Source: Schistocephalus solidus (Eukaryota > Platyhelminthes > Cestoda > Diphyllobothriidea > Diphyllobothriidae). From it: DNA of 64,000 nt. The notes beneath the pieces are model-generated. The model had not been told where the DNA came from and made no database searches. It saw only the letters and a program-made list of their open reading frames with translations. The stretch is taken from the NCBI GenBank assembly GCA_017591395.1, contig WEDG01003391.1:1-64000 (forward strand), given 5' to 3'. The stretch's first letter is position 1. Each line of letters opens with the position of its first letter. Of this stretch, positions 12,548 through 21,660 are shown one piece after another. The position numbers were made by a program, and so were the translations under genes.

Positions 12548-12557
12548 CTGCTAGCTA

Positions 12558-13424
12558 TTGGGGCATGACCGGGAAATCCCTAATGTAGACGACAACCTAA
12601 TTTGCAGTAGAAGATTATTCCAAATGAAAGCATATTTGGAGGCAAAAAACTGAGACCGGTTAGTTGTGAAGCTAAGAGGTGGTGAAATGTTTATGGAGGA
12701 ATTACAAATGGCATAGGGTCGATCTACCGGAGTGAGAGCGTTAATTCGTGGGAGATTTGGGCTAGAGTTAATGTGAAACAGGAAGCAGAGACCGGCTTCG
12801 AGTCTTCTAACCCACAGAAGTTTAATGTTTGCTAACTGGCATCTATCCGTATAAGAGATACTGGATCGAGGAAGAGAAAATAGTCTTCGAGTAAAAACCC
12901 TTTGAACTTTTTCAATCTTACTGCGGTCAGAAACTTTCATCAGCCCAAAGAGGGGACAGCAGTATTCTAGGATAGGAAGAACAAACATGCGGTAAAGGTT
13001 TAACTTTATTCCCGGAAGGAATACAATTATGTGATATAAAACCACATATCTGTGCAGACTTTGCAGAAGTTCAATCTGCATGAGGTTATAATGCTAGCTT
13101 ATTTGTGTAGCTTAGACCTGAATCTTAGATGGTTAATCGTTCTAAAAGTGTACTATTTTGAAATACGAGGGATCCAGGAAGCTTGGCGGGGCCAAAACAC
13201 GTGAAACTGCTCTTGGATGGAAAAAATACCATCTGTCGAGTACAGCTCCAACGTGAGAGCATAAGTAGATCAGTGTTGATTTTATCAATGCAACTATTGG
13301 CAGTGTCTGTAGAAAATGAAGAAATGCACTTGAGATCGTCAGCGTAAACGAAATTTTGTGAATTTGTGAGTAAAGCTGAAATTCCGTTTATGTACAGAAT
13401 GAAGAGAAGAAAATAATACCACAT
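12558..13424 (-). mobile_element. LINE B copy 1, RT and C-terminal coding part
   Basis: Minus strand. 13424-13125 begins just inside RT motif B with LFILYING and has YADDLKC (motif C). 13081-12551 continues with YRMFVLPILEYCCP, YTDRCQLANIKLLWVRR and FASKYAFIWNNLL. The element is 5'-truncated near 13424, and LINE A interrupts it at its 3' end. The 12551-13081 frame is the longest intact piece of this family here (176 codons). The homologous piece of copy 2 lies at 17320-17577 plus 19920-20155. Confidence 0.85.
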
Positions 13425-13619
13425 AATTGCACCCCTACAGATAAAAAAACACGGTGTCGATCCCAGTAGACACAGTAAGGAAACCTCGAAAACAGCTACA
13501 ATTGGCGATCCTGCCTCACAAACCTGCTCACATCCATGGAAATCTGGATGAAATCATTAAAAATGTGTTTGTTAGTCGATGCGGTCTATATCGAGTTTAG
13601 CGAAACCTTTTACCCCTTA

Positions 13620-13735
13620 TAACAATTCGGACGCGAATCGGACTCGAATCGGATCCGATGGTACGAATTTTCGGACGCGAATCGGATCCGACCATGACTT
13701 CGAATTCGGACGCGAATCGGATCCGAAAATTCGTA
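13620..13735. repeat. GGATCCGA-rich short repeat cluster
   Basis: The string TTCGGACGCGAATCGG appears three times (about 13626, 13670 and 13705), each followed within 0-11 bases by a self-complementary GGATCC. A 13-bp perfect inverted repeat, ACGAATTTTCGGA against TCCGAAAATTCGT, brackets about 13662-13733. No coding function is suggested. Confidence 0.7.
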
Positions 13736-14199
13736 TCTTGTTTTTCAACCGCACAGCGGAACCCCTTACTCCTTTGGTTGACGCCCATACTAGCTAAACG
13801 GTTAAAATGATCCCCATTACATTCTAATCGATAAGGGATTGATGATAAGATGACTCTTGGAAGACTGGGTGAGCAAGTAAAAATATATTTTTGTTTTAAA
13901 AAAATATGCAAAGCGTAAGTGTACAAAAAGTAAATCCCTCAGCCGTTTCATAAAATATCCACCCTGTAATGAAAAAGACAATAAAATTAGTGATGGTGAG
14001 TAAACAATGCGCATGTGTTTCGCAGTAAATGGTTGTATAAAAGGTTGATAATCAAAATCTACGTACCATCAGCACAGTGCCCCAGGGCTGCCTTTAAGCC
14101 CTTTTTTTCTGCAGTCAGTCATATGCATTTTTAAAGGCATTTTTTTGAAAAGCTCGTTCTAGCTGCAATTTGTCCAACTTTTGTGGAATATTCCAGAGA
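13736..14199. other. No recognised feature
   Basis: Short open frames only, with no motif I recognise. The left boundary of the DNA transposon described next should lie in or near this stretch, but no clear terminal repeat was found. Confidence 0.4.
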
Positions 14200-14279
14200 T
14201 TGAAGACGTCTGCGGTGCACATGAATTAGTTAATAATGAGAAATTTCTTACCCAACAGAATTCCGTATAAAGGTGAGAG

Positions 14280-14665
14280 GAAAAATGCCTTTTTGTCCTG
14301 GTGGCGACCGTAGAATGTTAGCCGGTAGGTAACCTCATCGGCGAAGAGCGATGTAAAAACGCGATCAGCAAAATTGCTGACGCTATCGCCGCCAAGGGAG
14401 GCCAAATGGGTAACCTAGTTAGACAGTAAGTTATGTCCAGCCAACCTACCAATTGTTTCCTATATGCCCTATCTGCAACGGCTTTGATAAGGGCATCTAC
14501 TTCGTCCAGGGTCGACATTTTGTGTACAATCGGACCCCTTGCTCCAGGCTGGGGTGCATGTGTGCTGCAGCTACCAATGTACTCATCTATGCGATGCCGT
14601 TTGGCCGCCACCTCCACTTTCAGAGCCTGCAAAAGCCTTATTCGTTGCATTTGGCTTTGCATGAT
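14280..14665 (-). pseudogene. DUF4806-like protein remnant
   Basis: Minus strand. The frame includes a hydrophobic-polar segment LLQALKVEVAAKRHRIDEY and then STLDEVDALIKAVADRAYRK followed by QL (to about 14450), resembling the part before the DUF4806 core. A potential donor GTAGGT follows directly. After a short gap, SLGGDSVSNFADRVFTSLF and then TFYGRHQDKKAFFLS (about 14400-14285) match the core pattern seen in the 19-kb copy (DDFVKRIFYAIF, NFQGRKGKVAL). The intron position matches in both copies. Function of the domain is unknown. Confidence 0.5.
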
Positions 14666-15059
14666 CCATCGAAGACTTGCTTTGATGGCTGATCGGCTGG
14701 TCTTCTTGTTTTATTACCACGTCGCCTCTTCGTTTGCGCCGAATCCCGTCTAGGAAGATTATTTATGGAAGAAAATGGCTTACCCGCATGTGAAGGAGAC
14801 TGGACAATAGGCATAGTTATGCTATAACCACCGCTACCAGATAAATTGTCCTAAAAAAGGGTAACGGTGGTAATTGTTCTGCGTACCGATGACGACGAGA
14901 GGAACGGGATGTTCAAAACGAAAACGTTGGAATCTATAGGGGCCCAGTATGAAATCCTTCTTCAGACATAATGAGCTGCAACCCAATAGGAAAAAAGGGA
15001 TGAGGAATGCAAAAAAAGGTTTCCATAGCCACAGTGAATTCCCACAACGAATAGTTCAC

Positions 15060-15828
15060 AAACAAACGGCTCCATAATTCTACCTAGGATAGGCCAAAAC
15101 CCGCGCTTAGTTATCTTATGTATAGGGAGCTCATCAATAGCTTAATAAGTTACAACAATATTGCCTATTAGACGCCTGGTAGGGTCTCGAAACTGCTCAG
15201 TTAACTGTTTCACAAGTACTAAATGACCGTACTCACCACTGCCCATTGCCGTCACCGTTGAAACATCACTTTCCCCAGCCAGCAGCGTTCGTGCGTCTGC
15301 AGGAAGGTCAGAGGTCAGTCGTCTTATAATCTTCAGAAGACTGCTCTGATGAATCAATGGCATACGCGAACGTATTGCCCAAGAACTCATAGCCTCTCAA
15401 AACGTAGGTTCCACTTCAATTGTAGGTGTGCTTGAAGAGTTGTTTGGTGCCACGTCAGATACATCTGACATCCAACTTGCATCCTCATCAGCAGAGGAAA
15501 TCTCGAAGTCGTCTTATGATGAACTAGAGGAAGAGGTCAGATGCCACGACGATTAAGATGAGTCGGACGGATACATTTTCCCTCATATTCTCGGCAATTT
15601 GGCGTAAATCATCCAGAAAACCTTTCTGGCACGTATCCTAAGTGTTTTCATAGATACTGCTCTAAACATTCTGCAAAAAAAGCAAAAAACGGTCAGTATA
15701 GACAGAACAGGGGTGCAGGCAGTTAAGCGACCGCGTCGCAGCACGACAGCGCAGGAAATGGCGTGGCAAGGTTCGCGCGGGATTGACAGCTCAGTGCCCG
15801 ATCGATTTGCCAATAACACTGCGCGCAT
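15060..15828 (-). pseudogene. Transposase-like protein remnant (LPxDARTLL family)
   Basis: Minus strand. Landmarks in order are an acidic serine-rich stretch (about 15540-15470), [18 protein letters not shown] (about 15390-15340), DLPADARTLL (about 15310-15280), GSGEYGHLVL (about 15240-15210), and after breaks RGFWPILGRI and FVVGIHCGY (about 15110-15040). I recall this order from multicopy animal proteins (LPKDARTLL, GGxYxHFG, DGLPLFKSS, FWPIL, GLYCG) that accompany DUF4806 genes in transposons. I do not assert a superfamily name. Stops interrupt it and the rest of the protein is missing. Confidence 0.5.
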
Positions 15829-15944
15829 TCTCTTGCACCCTTAGCGACGCGTCATCGAGTGCACTAGCAACCGATCAAATTCCAGATGCGATTGACGTAC
15901 GACCGTTCGAGCCTCGAATCGTATTTCATTGCTATTAGGAACAT

Positions 15945-17010
15945 GGTTCCACACAGACGTCAGATATTGAAGCTGCGTCAAATGGATGTGACTTTGAGCC
16001 TACTAAAATTGCTGACCAATTTTCTCAAAGGCATTAGCCAACATGTTTGTATTGGCGACGTCAAGTTGCACTTGGAAACAATTCACCTTGGAGTTCCGCA
16101 GAGAAGCGTTCTGGGTCCTATTCTGTTTCTGATATACGTGAAGGTTTATCTCGATTGTCTAACATGCGAGTAGGTCATTTTGGCAGATGAGATGAAGATA
16201 TCGAATTCTATCGAAAAAACGGACGAAGGCGTGGAACTTACAAAAAAGCTTGCATCGCTTGCAAACATGGGGTGATAAGTGGCTGCTGAACTTTAATTTA
16301 AACAAATGCCAAATCATATGAATTTGGTCTAGTTACAGAAGAATGATTGGGTTTGAATATCAGTACTTCATCAGCGGTCACCAACTTGAGGAGGAAAATG
16401 TTCTAAAGGACTTGGCTATGTGGATAACCCCTACTCTCAAACCATCGTCGCACTGTGCCAAGATAGCAAAGAAATATATGTGTATTTTAGGAGCGATCGG
16501 GAGATTCTTCGTTAATTTTGACGAAGAGCTTTTTGGAAGCGTGTTTGGAACATTTCTCTAGCCAGTGTTGGAATATTGCGTTTAAGCGTTGTGCCCCTGG
16601 ATGAAACATGACTATGCTCTGTTGGAGAAAGTTCAACGGGGGGTAATAAAATTATTCAGTGGATTGGAATGCCTATCCTATGAGATCTGATTAGAAAGAC
16701 TTAAAATGTTTCATCTTTCCTTTAAGCAATACAGATGGGATATGATCGTAGTCTCCAGACTTGTCACAGGAGTTGATTTTGCTCTTCAGATTGCTGACTT
16801 TTTGAATTGTCAAACATGACAAATCTCCGAGGCCACCAAAACAAACTGAAAGGAAACCATACCAAACTTTATGTGTGGGCCAACTTCTTTTCCCAACGGG
16901 TGATTGAAAAATGGAACAAATTGCCTAGTTCGGTTGTTCAGGCTGAGAGCTTTGAAATGTTTAAAAGAAGACTTGATTAATTTTTACTTGTTTGACATAT
17001 ATTTAGTCGG
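15945..17010 (+). mobile_element. LINE C, decayed RT and C-terminal fragment
   Basis: Plus strand. HRRQILKL, FLKGISQHVCIGD and GVPQRSVLGPILFLIYV (RT motif B, about 16090-16140) are followed by a degenerate motif C (LADEMK in place of YADD, about 16180). Then come W-x-LNFNLNKC (about 16280), LEKVQRGVIKLFSGL (16623-16667), LKMFHLSFKQYRWDMI and, near 16890-16980, FPNG, KNGTNCL and LKCLKEDLINF. This is the standard order for the C-terminal half of CR1-like ORF2. Many frameshifts. This family differs from LINE A and LINE B. Confidence 0.8.
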
Positions 17011-17319
17011 CACCAAGGACTGATAAACTATTACGATATCGCTATGTTACATTTGCATATTTTGCTAGTGTCAACCTGTATATAGGGTTTACATAGGCTC
17101 TGCCTATCTGCCTTATAAATGCTGAATTATAAAGAATAATACTCTCACGTAGGAGCTGTAGTTGGCAGATGTAATTTTCTTCATCCAAGAGTATTTTCAT
17201 GTGTTTTGGCCACGCCAAGCTTCCTGGTCCCATAGTGTTTCAAAAAACCCTTTTATATAAATGAAGGGTAAGATAATTAGATGTTACTTACACGTATAAG
17301 CTAGCATTGTCGCCTCAAT
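17011..17319. other. LINE C 3' flank, no gene
   Basis: AT-rich sequence after the LINE C coding end. It probably includes the LINE C 3' untranslated region, whose end cannot be placed. LINE B copy 2 starts near 17320. Confidence 0.4.
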
Positions 17320-17577
17320 CAAGTAGAATTTCTTTAAGTTGTTCAGATATGTGGTTTCATATCAAATAATTTCTTCCTTCAGGAAATAAAGGTTAAACTA
17401 TGCCGCATGTGTGTTCTTCCTATCCTAGAATCCTGCTGTCCCCTCTTTGGGTTGATGAACGCCTCTAGCGGCGGTAAGAAGGAAAATGTTCTGAGACTTT
17501 TGACTCGAAGTTTAATTTCTGTTTCTCGATCCACTTTATCTTATACGGACAGATGTCAGTTATCGAACATTAAATTT

Positions 17578-17588
17578 CCCTAATAGCA
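17578..17588 (+). repeat. Left terminal inverted repeat
   Basis: CCCTAATAGCA at the exact point where LINE B homology stops. It matches the inverse of 19909-19919. TTT precedes it. Confidence 0.7.
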
Positions 17589-17885
17589 TGCCGATATAGC
17601 CCTGATATATGTAAATCTCGACATTCCGAGATAGGACATAGCCTCTGCTCATTGGTTAATCTATAGTTAGACTCCGTGATGTGATTGTTTGGCATGATAG
17701 TGTGTCTAGAGTGGGTGCGGGAAGCGACCATCACACTTTTATTTGTCGTGGCTTGCGTACTCACGTGGTTGACCGTAATTCAGCCTGCTCTTCTGTCGAA
17801 CCCTATTTCTCATTTACATTGCTTAACTGTTTACTATATCAATTTATTTTGTTTATTAACCATCTTAAATGCGTAGACAGGCCAG

Positions 17886-18030
17886 TAAAAGGACTATTAG
17901 AAGGCATGTTGCCCGCGATGTCGCGGAAATATACTGCGAAGTTAATGAGGAACTTCATAGTTATAGATTAAAGTACAAACGAGTTAAACATAACGAGGAA
18001 AGCACGTCAGCATCGCCTAGTGCATAAATT
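17886..18030 (+). pseudogene. Short transposase-like N-terminal stretch
   Basis: Plus-strand frame reading KRTIRRHVARDVAEIYCEV and ending after KRVKHNEESTSASPSA. The basic then serine-rich composition resembles the N-terminus of the transposase-like proteins that accompany DUF4806 genes. No further transposase sequence is seen in this element, which could be an internally deleted, non-autonomous derivative. Confidence 0.3.
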
Positions 18031-18387
18031 TTGATGGATATGCCCGTTAATTTAGATAATTCCACTGATGAGTCCAAAGTATGCGTTAAAAATTTTCTCG
18101 TAAATAAGGACGGTTGAATTCGCATAGTTTACGTCGATTTTACCAACCTTTTAGATTATTTAGACTTACCTATTTGTTCATCCGAGATGCATGTATATAA
18201 GGCGACCATGGATACAACCATACTTTGGACGGATTAACCGCCACAAATTCGTAAGTTTGCTTGCTTCCCTAGAGATGGTTTTTATGTGTTAATATAATTA
18301 ATAGACCCGTTGCGTAAAGCCACATAGCCATTTACAATATCGGCTACTTACATACCCTTCCCCAAGTGGGAACATTGCACGTGAATC

Positions 18388-18497
18388 CTACAACCGCACA
18401 GCTCACCTAGTTAGAGGTTCACTTGCTCTGATAGGTTGAAGTGGCAATAGACAAAGGATTACAATCCCTGAACTTATGCATTACTGTGCGGTTGTAG
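18388..18497. repeat. 14-bp perfect inverted repeat
   Basis: CTACAACCGCACAG at 18388-18401 is the exact reverse complement of 18484-18497, with an 82-bp spacer. It lies inside the DNA transposon, upstream of the DUF4806 exons. It could be a nested small element or a transposase-binding site. No function is shown. Confidence 0.6.
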
Positions 18498-18736
18498 ATA
18501 TTGATCATGAGCTCACAGCGGCAATCAAAGCGACCACTTCGTTACAGGGATGAGGACTCCTACTTAAGGTACGAGACACCTCCACTATCACCGGTAGGTA
18601 GCCTGTTGCACATATAAGTATGAATAGGAAGAACAATTAAATGCCGTGTCTGAGACATCAGGGGTAACTCTGCCTTCTAGTAGGCGTCCTCAGCAAGCAG
18701 GTAAGACTGTTATCTTATGAGTATTCATTGTCCTAG

Positions 18737-19370
18737 ACGCATCTGAACCACATTCGCAATCGGAATTTCAAACAGAAATATTTCGACGTCTTAATATACT
18801 TGCGAAAAGGGCTGCTACAAGTGCAGGTCACACAACGTCGAATTTTAACAAAACTGTGAACGGTGGAGCTAAATCAACCGACAACAAGTACAGCTCCCAT
18901 TCAGAAGGGTATTGAGATCCCCGGAAATCAAGTCGCACAGCTGATTGCCAGCTGTTTTGCTTTCAGACACTTACATGAACGGCTGCCGGATCCAAATTTC
19001 CGCAGGGAACTGGTAAGTACCGTCAATTATTTACATTTTCAATTAGGAGTCATATTTACTCTGCCTGTGGGGCCAGAATACGGATGACTTTGTAAAGCGC
19101 ATTTTTTATGCGATTTTTGATGATGCTATCGCCTTGGAACTGAATTTCCAAGGACGGAAAGGAAAAGTTGCGTTATCAGGATCAAAAATTTATGAACTTA
19201 TTACAGGTGGGTTATAACGTATCTTGTTAATTTCAAACAATTGAGAGCTGTACGTTAGGTAGAATGGCGACGGCCGTCTACACCTTTGTGATTTGGAGGC
19301 CACATTTGTAAGGCACCTGAAAAGGTCACTTGACGCCGCCGGCAAGAGCGTTCAAAAGCACGTTCCTGAA
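18737..19370 (+). CDS. DUF4806-like protein, spliced, inside DNA transposon
   Basis: Four plus-strand exons can be read with good splice sites. 18737-18908 encodes EFQTEIFRRLNILAKRAA. 18967-19012 encodes HLHERLPDPNFRREL. 19077-19206 encodes NTDDFVKRIFYAIFDDAIAL and then NFQGRKGKVALSGSKIYEL. About 19262-19370 encodes EATFVRHLKRSLDAAGKSV. The first three join in phase (donors GTATTG, GTAAGT and GTGGGT; acceptors TTTCAG and GGCCAG). The last needs a frame adjustment. The core matches the DUF4806 pattern, of unknown function, often found multicopy in animal genomes. The start exon is not identified. Confidence 0.6.
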
Positions 19371-19908
19371 TAACCCTTTTATGGTCAGTTAATTTGCTTT
19401 CATATTGCTTAACTGTCTATTTTAAGAATGCCATCCAGGACTAGCCACCTCCACTCCAAACCCCCATCTTGACAACCCACCTAACCCCTGATTGAACGAT
19501 ATCCACAACCACGTATTGTTTATATTAAGTAGACCAATATCAAATATTGTACATATATTATTATGGACGTTTTATAATACACATTCCTTATATTTCTGAT
19601 CAACTTTGTGTTTACATTTTTTACAAAACGTTGAGAAAAGGGGAAAATGCGACTGGAGTGGCGTATACGCGAGCTAAATAGGAAGGAAAGTAAGGGTTAC
19701 GTTGCTGGCGTTCACGGTAAAGGAATAATAATGGGCATTCCGTATGTATTCGTTTTAAATGGGGGTAGCTTAGGAAGTATCCGACCCTTTTTCGTCTATT
19801 TCGACAAATCTCGACATTTCGATATTAGGCATATATCAGCAAAGGGGACAAAGTCGATATATGTATTGCGACATTTCTATATCCGGGCGATGAACGGCTG
19901 ATATAGAT

Positions 19909-19919
19909 TGCTATTAGGG
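19909..19919 (-). repeat. Right terminal inverted repeat
   Basis: Reads CCCTAATAGCA on the minus strand. LINE B homology resumes at the next base with TTATGTGAG. The same terminal sequence recurs at 15928-15939. Confidence 0.7.
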
Positions 19920-20700
19920 TTATGTGAGTCAGAAGACTTGAAGCATATCTCCATTTCCTGTTGCACGTTAATTCTAGCCCAAATCTCTCACGAATTAACG
20001 TTCTCATTCCAGTAAACCAACCTTATGTCGCTCGTAATTCCTCCATGATCATTTCACCACCCCTTAGCTCCACAACTAACTGTTCTCGTTTTTGCCTGCA
20101 AATATGCGTTCATCAGGAATAATCTTTCTTTTGAAATAAGATTTTTATCTGCATTGGTGGTTTTCAAAACCAATTAACGTAAAAATTTAACTTCTGAAGA
20201 TATCAAGTTCTTATTGTCCGTTTGATTCCATAACTGGCTAAGTTGGATTTCAAAATGGGTCCTCCTGGTATTTAAGGCAATTCCCCTGCTATTAAATTTG
20301 TCTCTAAGCATGGTTACATTATACTCTGCAGAATCAGTCTTTACAGCCATTTTTGTCTTTTCAACCATCTTTGCTAACTGTTGGCAACGCTGAAGCGTTC
20401 CTTCGGTTATGGAAACCTGATGGTTGTCTTGGCGGTCAGGGTTGATGATTGTAGCGGTTTCTGCTGTTTTCGCTACCTTGTTGGCGGTTTCATCTTGTTG
20501 ATTATCTCTTGACCTCTACTGTCCATTCTTCGTGTTGACCCTGTTGACTACGATGAGCTTTTCCTGTGTCATCTCTCAGATGGCTGTTTTATGATCTTGC
20601 CCACTACAAGGAGCTTTATGAGCCCTCACATATTTTCTTCAACATCACGGGGCTATTTTAGTGCATTGTATTAATCCTATCATATCTAGCTAGTAATTTT

Positions 20701-21339
20701 GGTTATTTATTTATATTTGATGGAGAAATTTTAAGATAAAAATTCAAGTTAAGGAGTCGTGAGAGGTAACCCTGGTGACTGCGGGTAATTAAAGTTGACA
20801 CAGAAAACAACCTCTCCTCGGATTTACCCTCTCTTCTAAAGTAATTATATCCTTTGAAGGATATTTATTGTTTTTCAATATCCTCAGGTAGCCAAACTTC
20901 CGTAAATGTATTGACCTCTTGTTCGTGTTCATTGACCAAATTCTAGAGGTCTTCTCTCCAGTTCTGTCTGCTGCTGCCTCATATTGTATCTTTCAGTCAC
21001 TTAGTAATCGGTAAAGTTGTATCACACTTGGGTCAAGTTAAGCACTCTGTCTACTGCAACGTATGGAATCCACCAATTCTGATACAGTAAGCTGACTGCC
21101 CAAGTAGGATTTTCTAAGCAATCAATCAAGAATCCACTGGATGAATATTAAACACAATTAATAAGTATAAGATTTTGGCAGATTAGAATAATTCATTTCA
21201 CCCACTTGTGAAACCACAAAAGCCTAAGTATATTGAGGAAAATATCTTTTCGCCCTTCAAATCCCTATTTTTCACATAAAATCTCAAGAATTAGAAACAT
21301 TAAAAAGGAATTACCGTCAAGTGTAGGTAGACAGAGCCA
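20701..21339. other. No recognised feature
   Basis: AT-rich unique sequence after the LINE B 3' end. Confidence 0.45.
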
Positions 21340-21660
21340 GGTAGGTTAAGTAGTTACATAACCCATCTGGCACTGCAACATATATAGGTCAACCCATGTT
21401 TTTATGTCTTTGAAGCTGAAAATATTACGATTACCTCGGGCAGGTTATTCCCGGCTCCACGACGCGATCGTGGTGAAAATACTTCCTCTAATAAACTCTA
21501 CCTTGGAACAAGCGTAGTGTGAAGGGAGGCCCGGAGATTAGTTTTGGTGGCAATTTAAAAAAATTAATTGCACAGGAGGGCGCAGTCCAAGCTGCACACG
21601 ATACAGAAGGTTTCTCTCAAATCTCCAGGCAATAAAATATTCCGATCTGCAGTTTACTGA
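21340..21660 (-). pseudogene. LINE C-terminal relic
   Basis: Read on the minus strand, NLRASLHTTLVPR, then SLLEEVFSPRSRR, then NNLPEVIV resembles the C-terminal 'RGHxxKL...FFxxRxxxxWNxLPxxVV' region of CR1-like ORF2 proteins. It is short and interrupted. The boundaries are approximate. Confidence 0.45.

Larger units (their letters stand above)
9128..12557 (-). mobile_element. LINE A, 5'-truncated non-LTR retrotransposon inserted in LINE B
   Basis: A 3.4-kb minus-strand element with endonuclease (12547-11674), RT (11050-10323) and C-terminal region (10182-9434). Its 3' end is an ACTATTACTATTATT-type microsatellite tail at about 9146-9131, typical of CR1-like LINEs. Both ends carry the hexamer TAGCTA (9128-9133 and 12552-12557), a possible target-site duplication. 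The flanks rejoin into LINE B when compared with the uninterrupted copy at 20 kb. ORF1 is absent, so the element is 5'-truncated. Frameshifts and stops show it is inactive. Confidence 0.8.
14200..15939 (-). mobile_element. DNA transposon remnant with transposase-like and DUF4806-like genes
   Basis: Minus-strand coding pieces are a transposase-like region (15828-15060) followed by a DUF4806-like region (14665-14280). At the right edge, 15928-15939 read on the minus strand is CCTAATAGCAAT, identical over 12 bases to the right terminus of the transposon at 17578-19919. That suggests a shared terminal inverted repeat and one family. The left terminus is not identified. Homologous plus-strand LINE C coding starts right after 15945, so the element abuts or interrupts LINE C. 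Confidence 0.55.
17578..19919 (+). mobile_element. 2.34-kb DNA transposon with CCCTAATAGCA termini
   Basis: The element begins CCCTAATAGCA (17578-17588) and ends with its exact inverse TGCTATTAGGG apart from one base near the inner end (19909-19919). Subterminal ATATAG-rich motifs also mirror each other imperfectly. The flanks join to restore LINE B, with only TT shared, so any target duplication is 2 bp or has decayed. It carries a multi-exon DUF4806-like gene and an N-terminal transposase-like stretch, but no complete transposase. I cannot assign the superfamily. Confidence 0.75.
17320..20700 (+). mobile_element. LINE B copy 2, split by a DNA transposon
   Basis: 17320-17577 encodes CRMCVLPILESCCPLFGLM and YTDRCQLSNIK. 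The same frame logic resumes at 19920 with ESEDLKHISI, LAQISHELT and FACKYAFIRNNL up to about 20155. A ~550-bp 3' non-coding segment follows to about 20700. Together these match LINE B copy 1 (8555-9127 and 12558-13081) on the other strand. The gap 17578-19919 is a DNA transposon. Stops show the copy is dead. Confidence 0.8.

Noticed and set aside
18065..18090. CTGATGAGTCC resembling a schistosome hammerhead core
   Set aside because: No stem II closing and no GAAA at the required distance.
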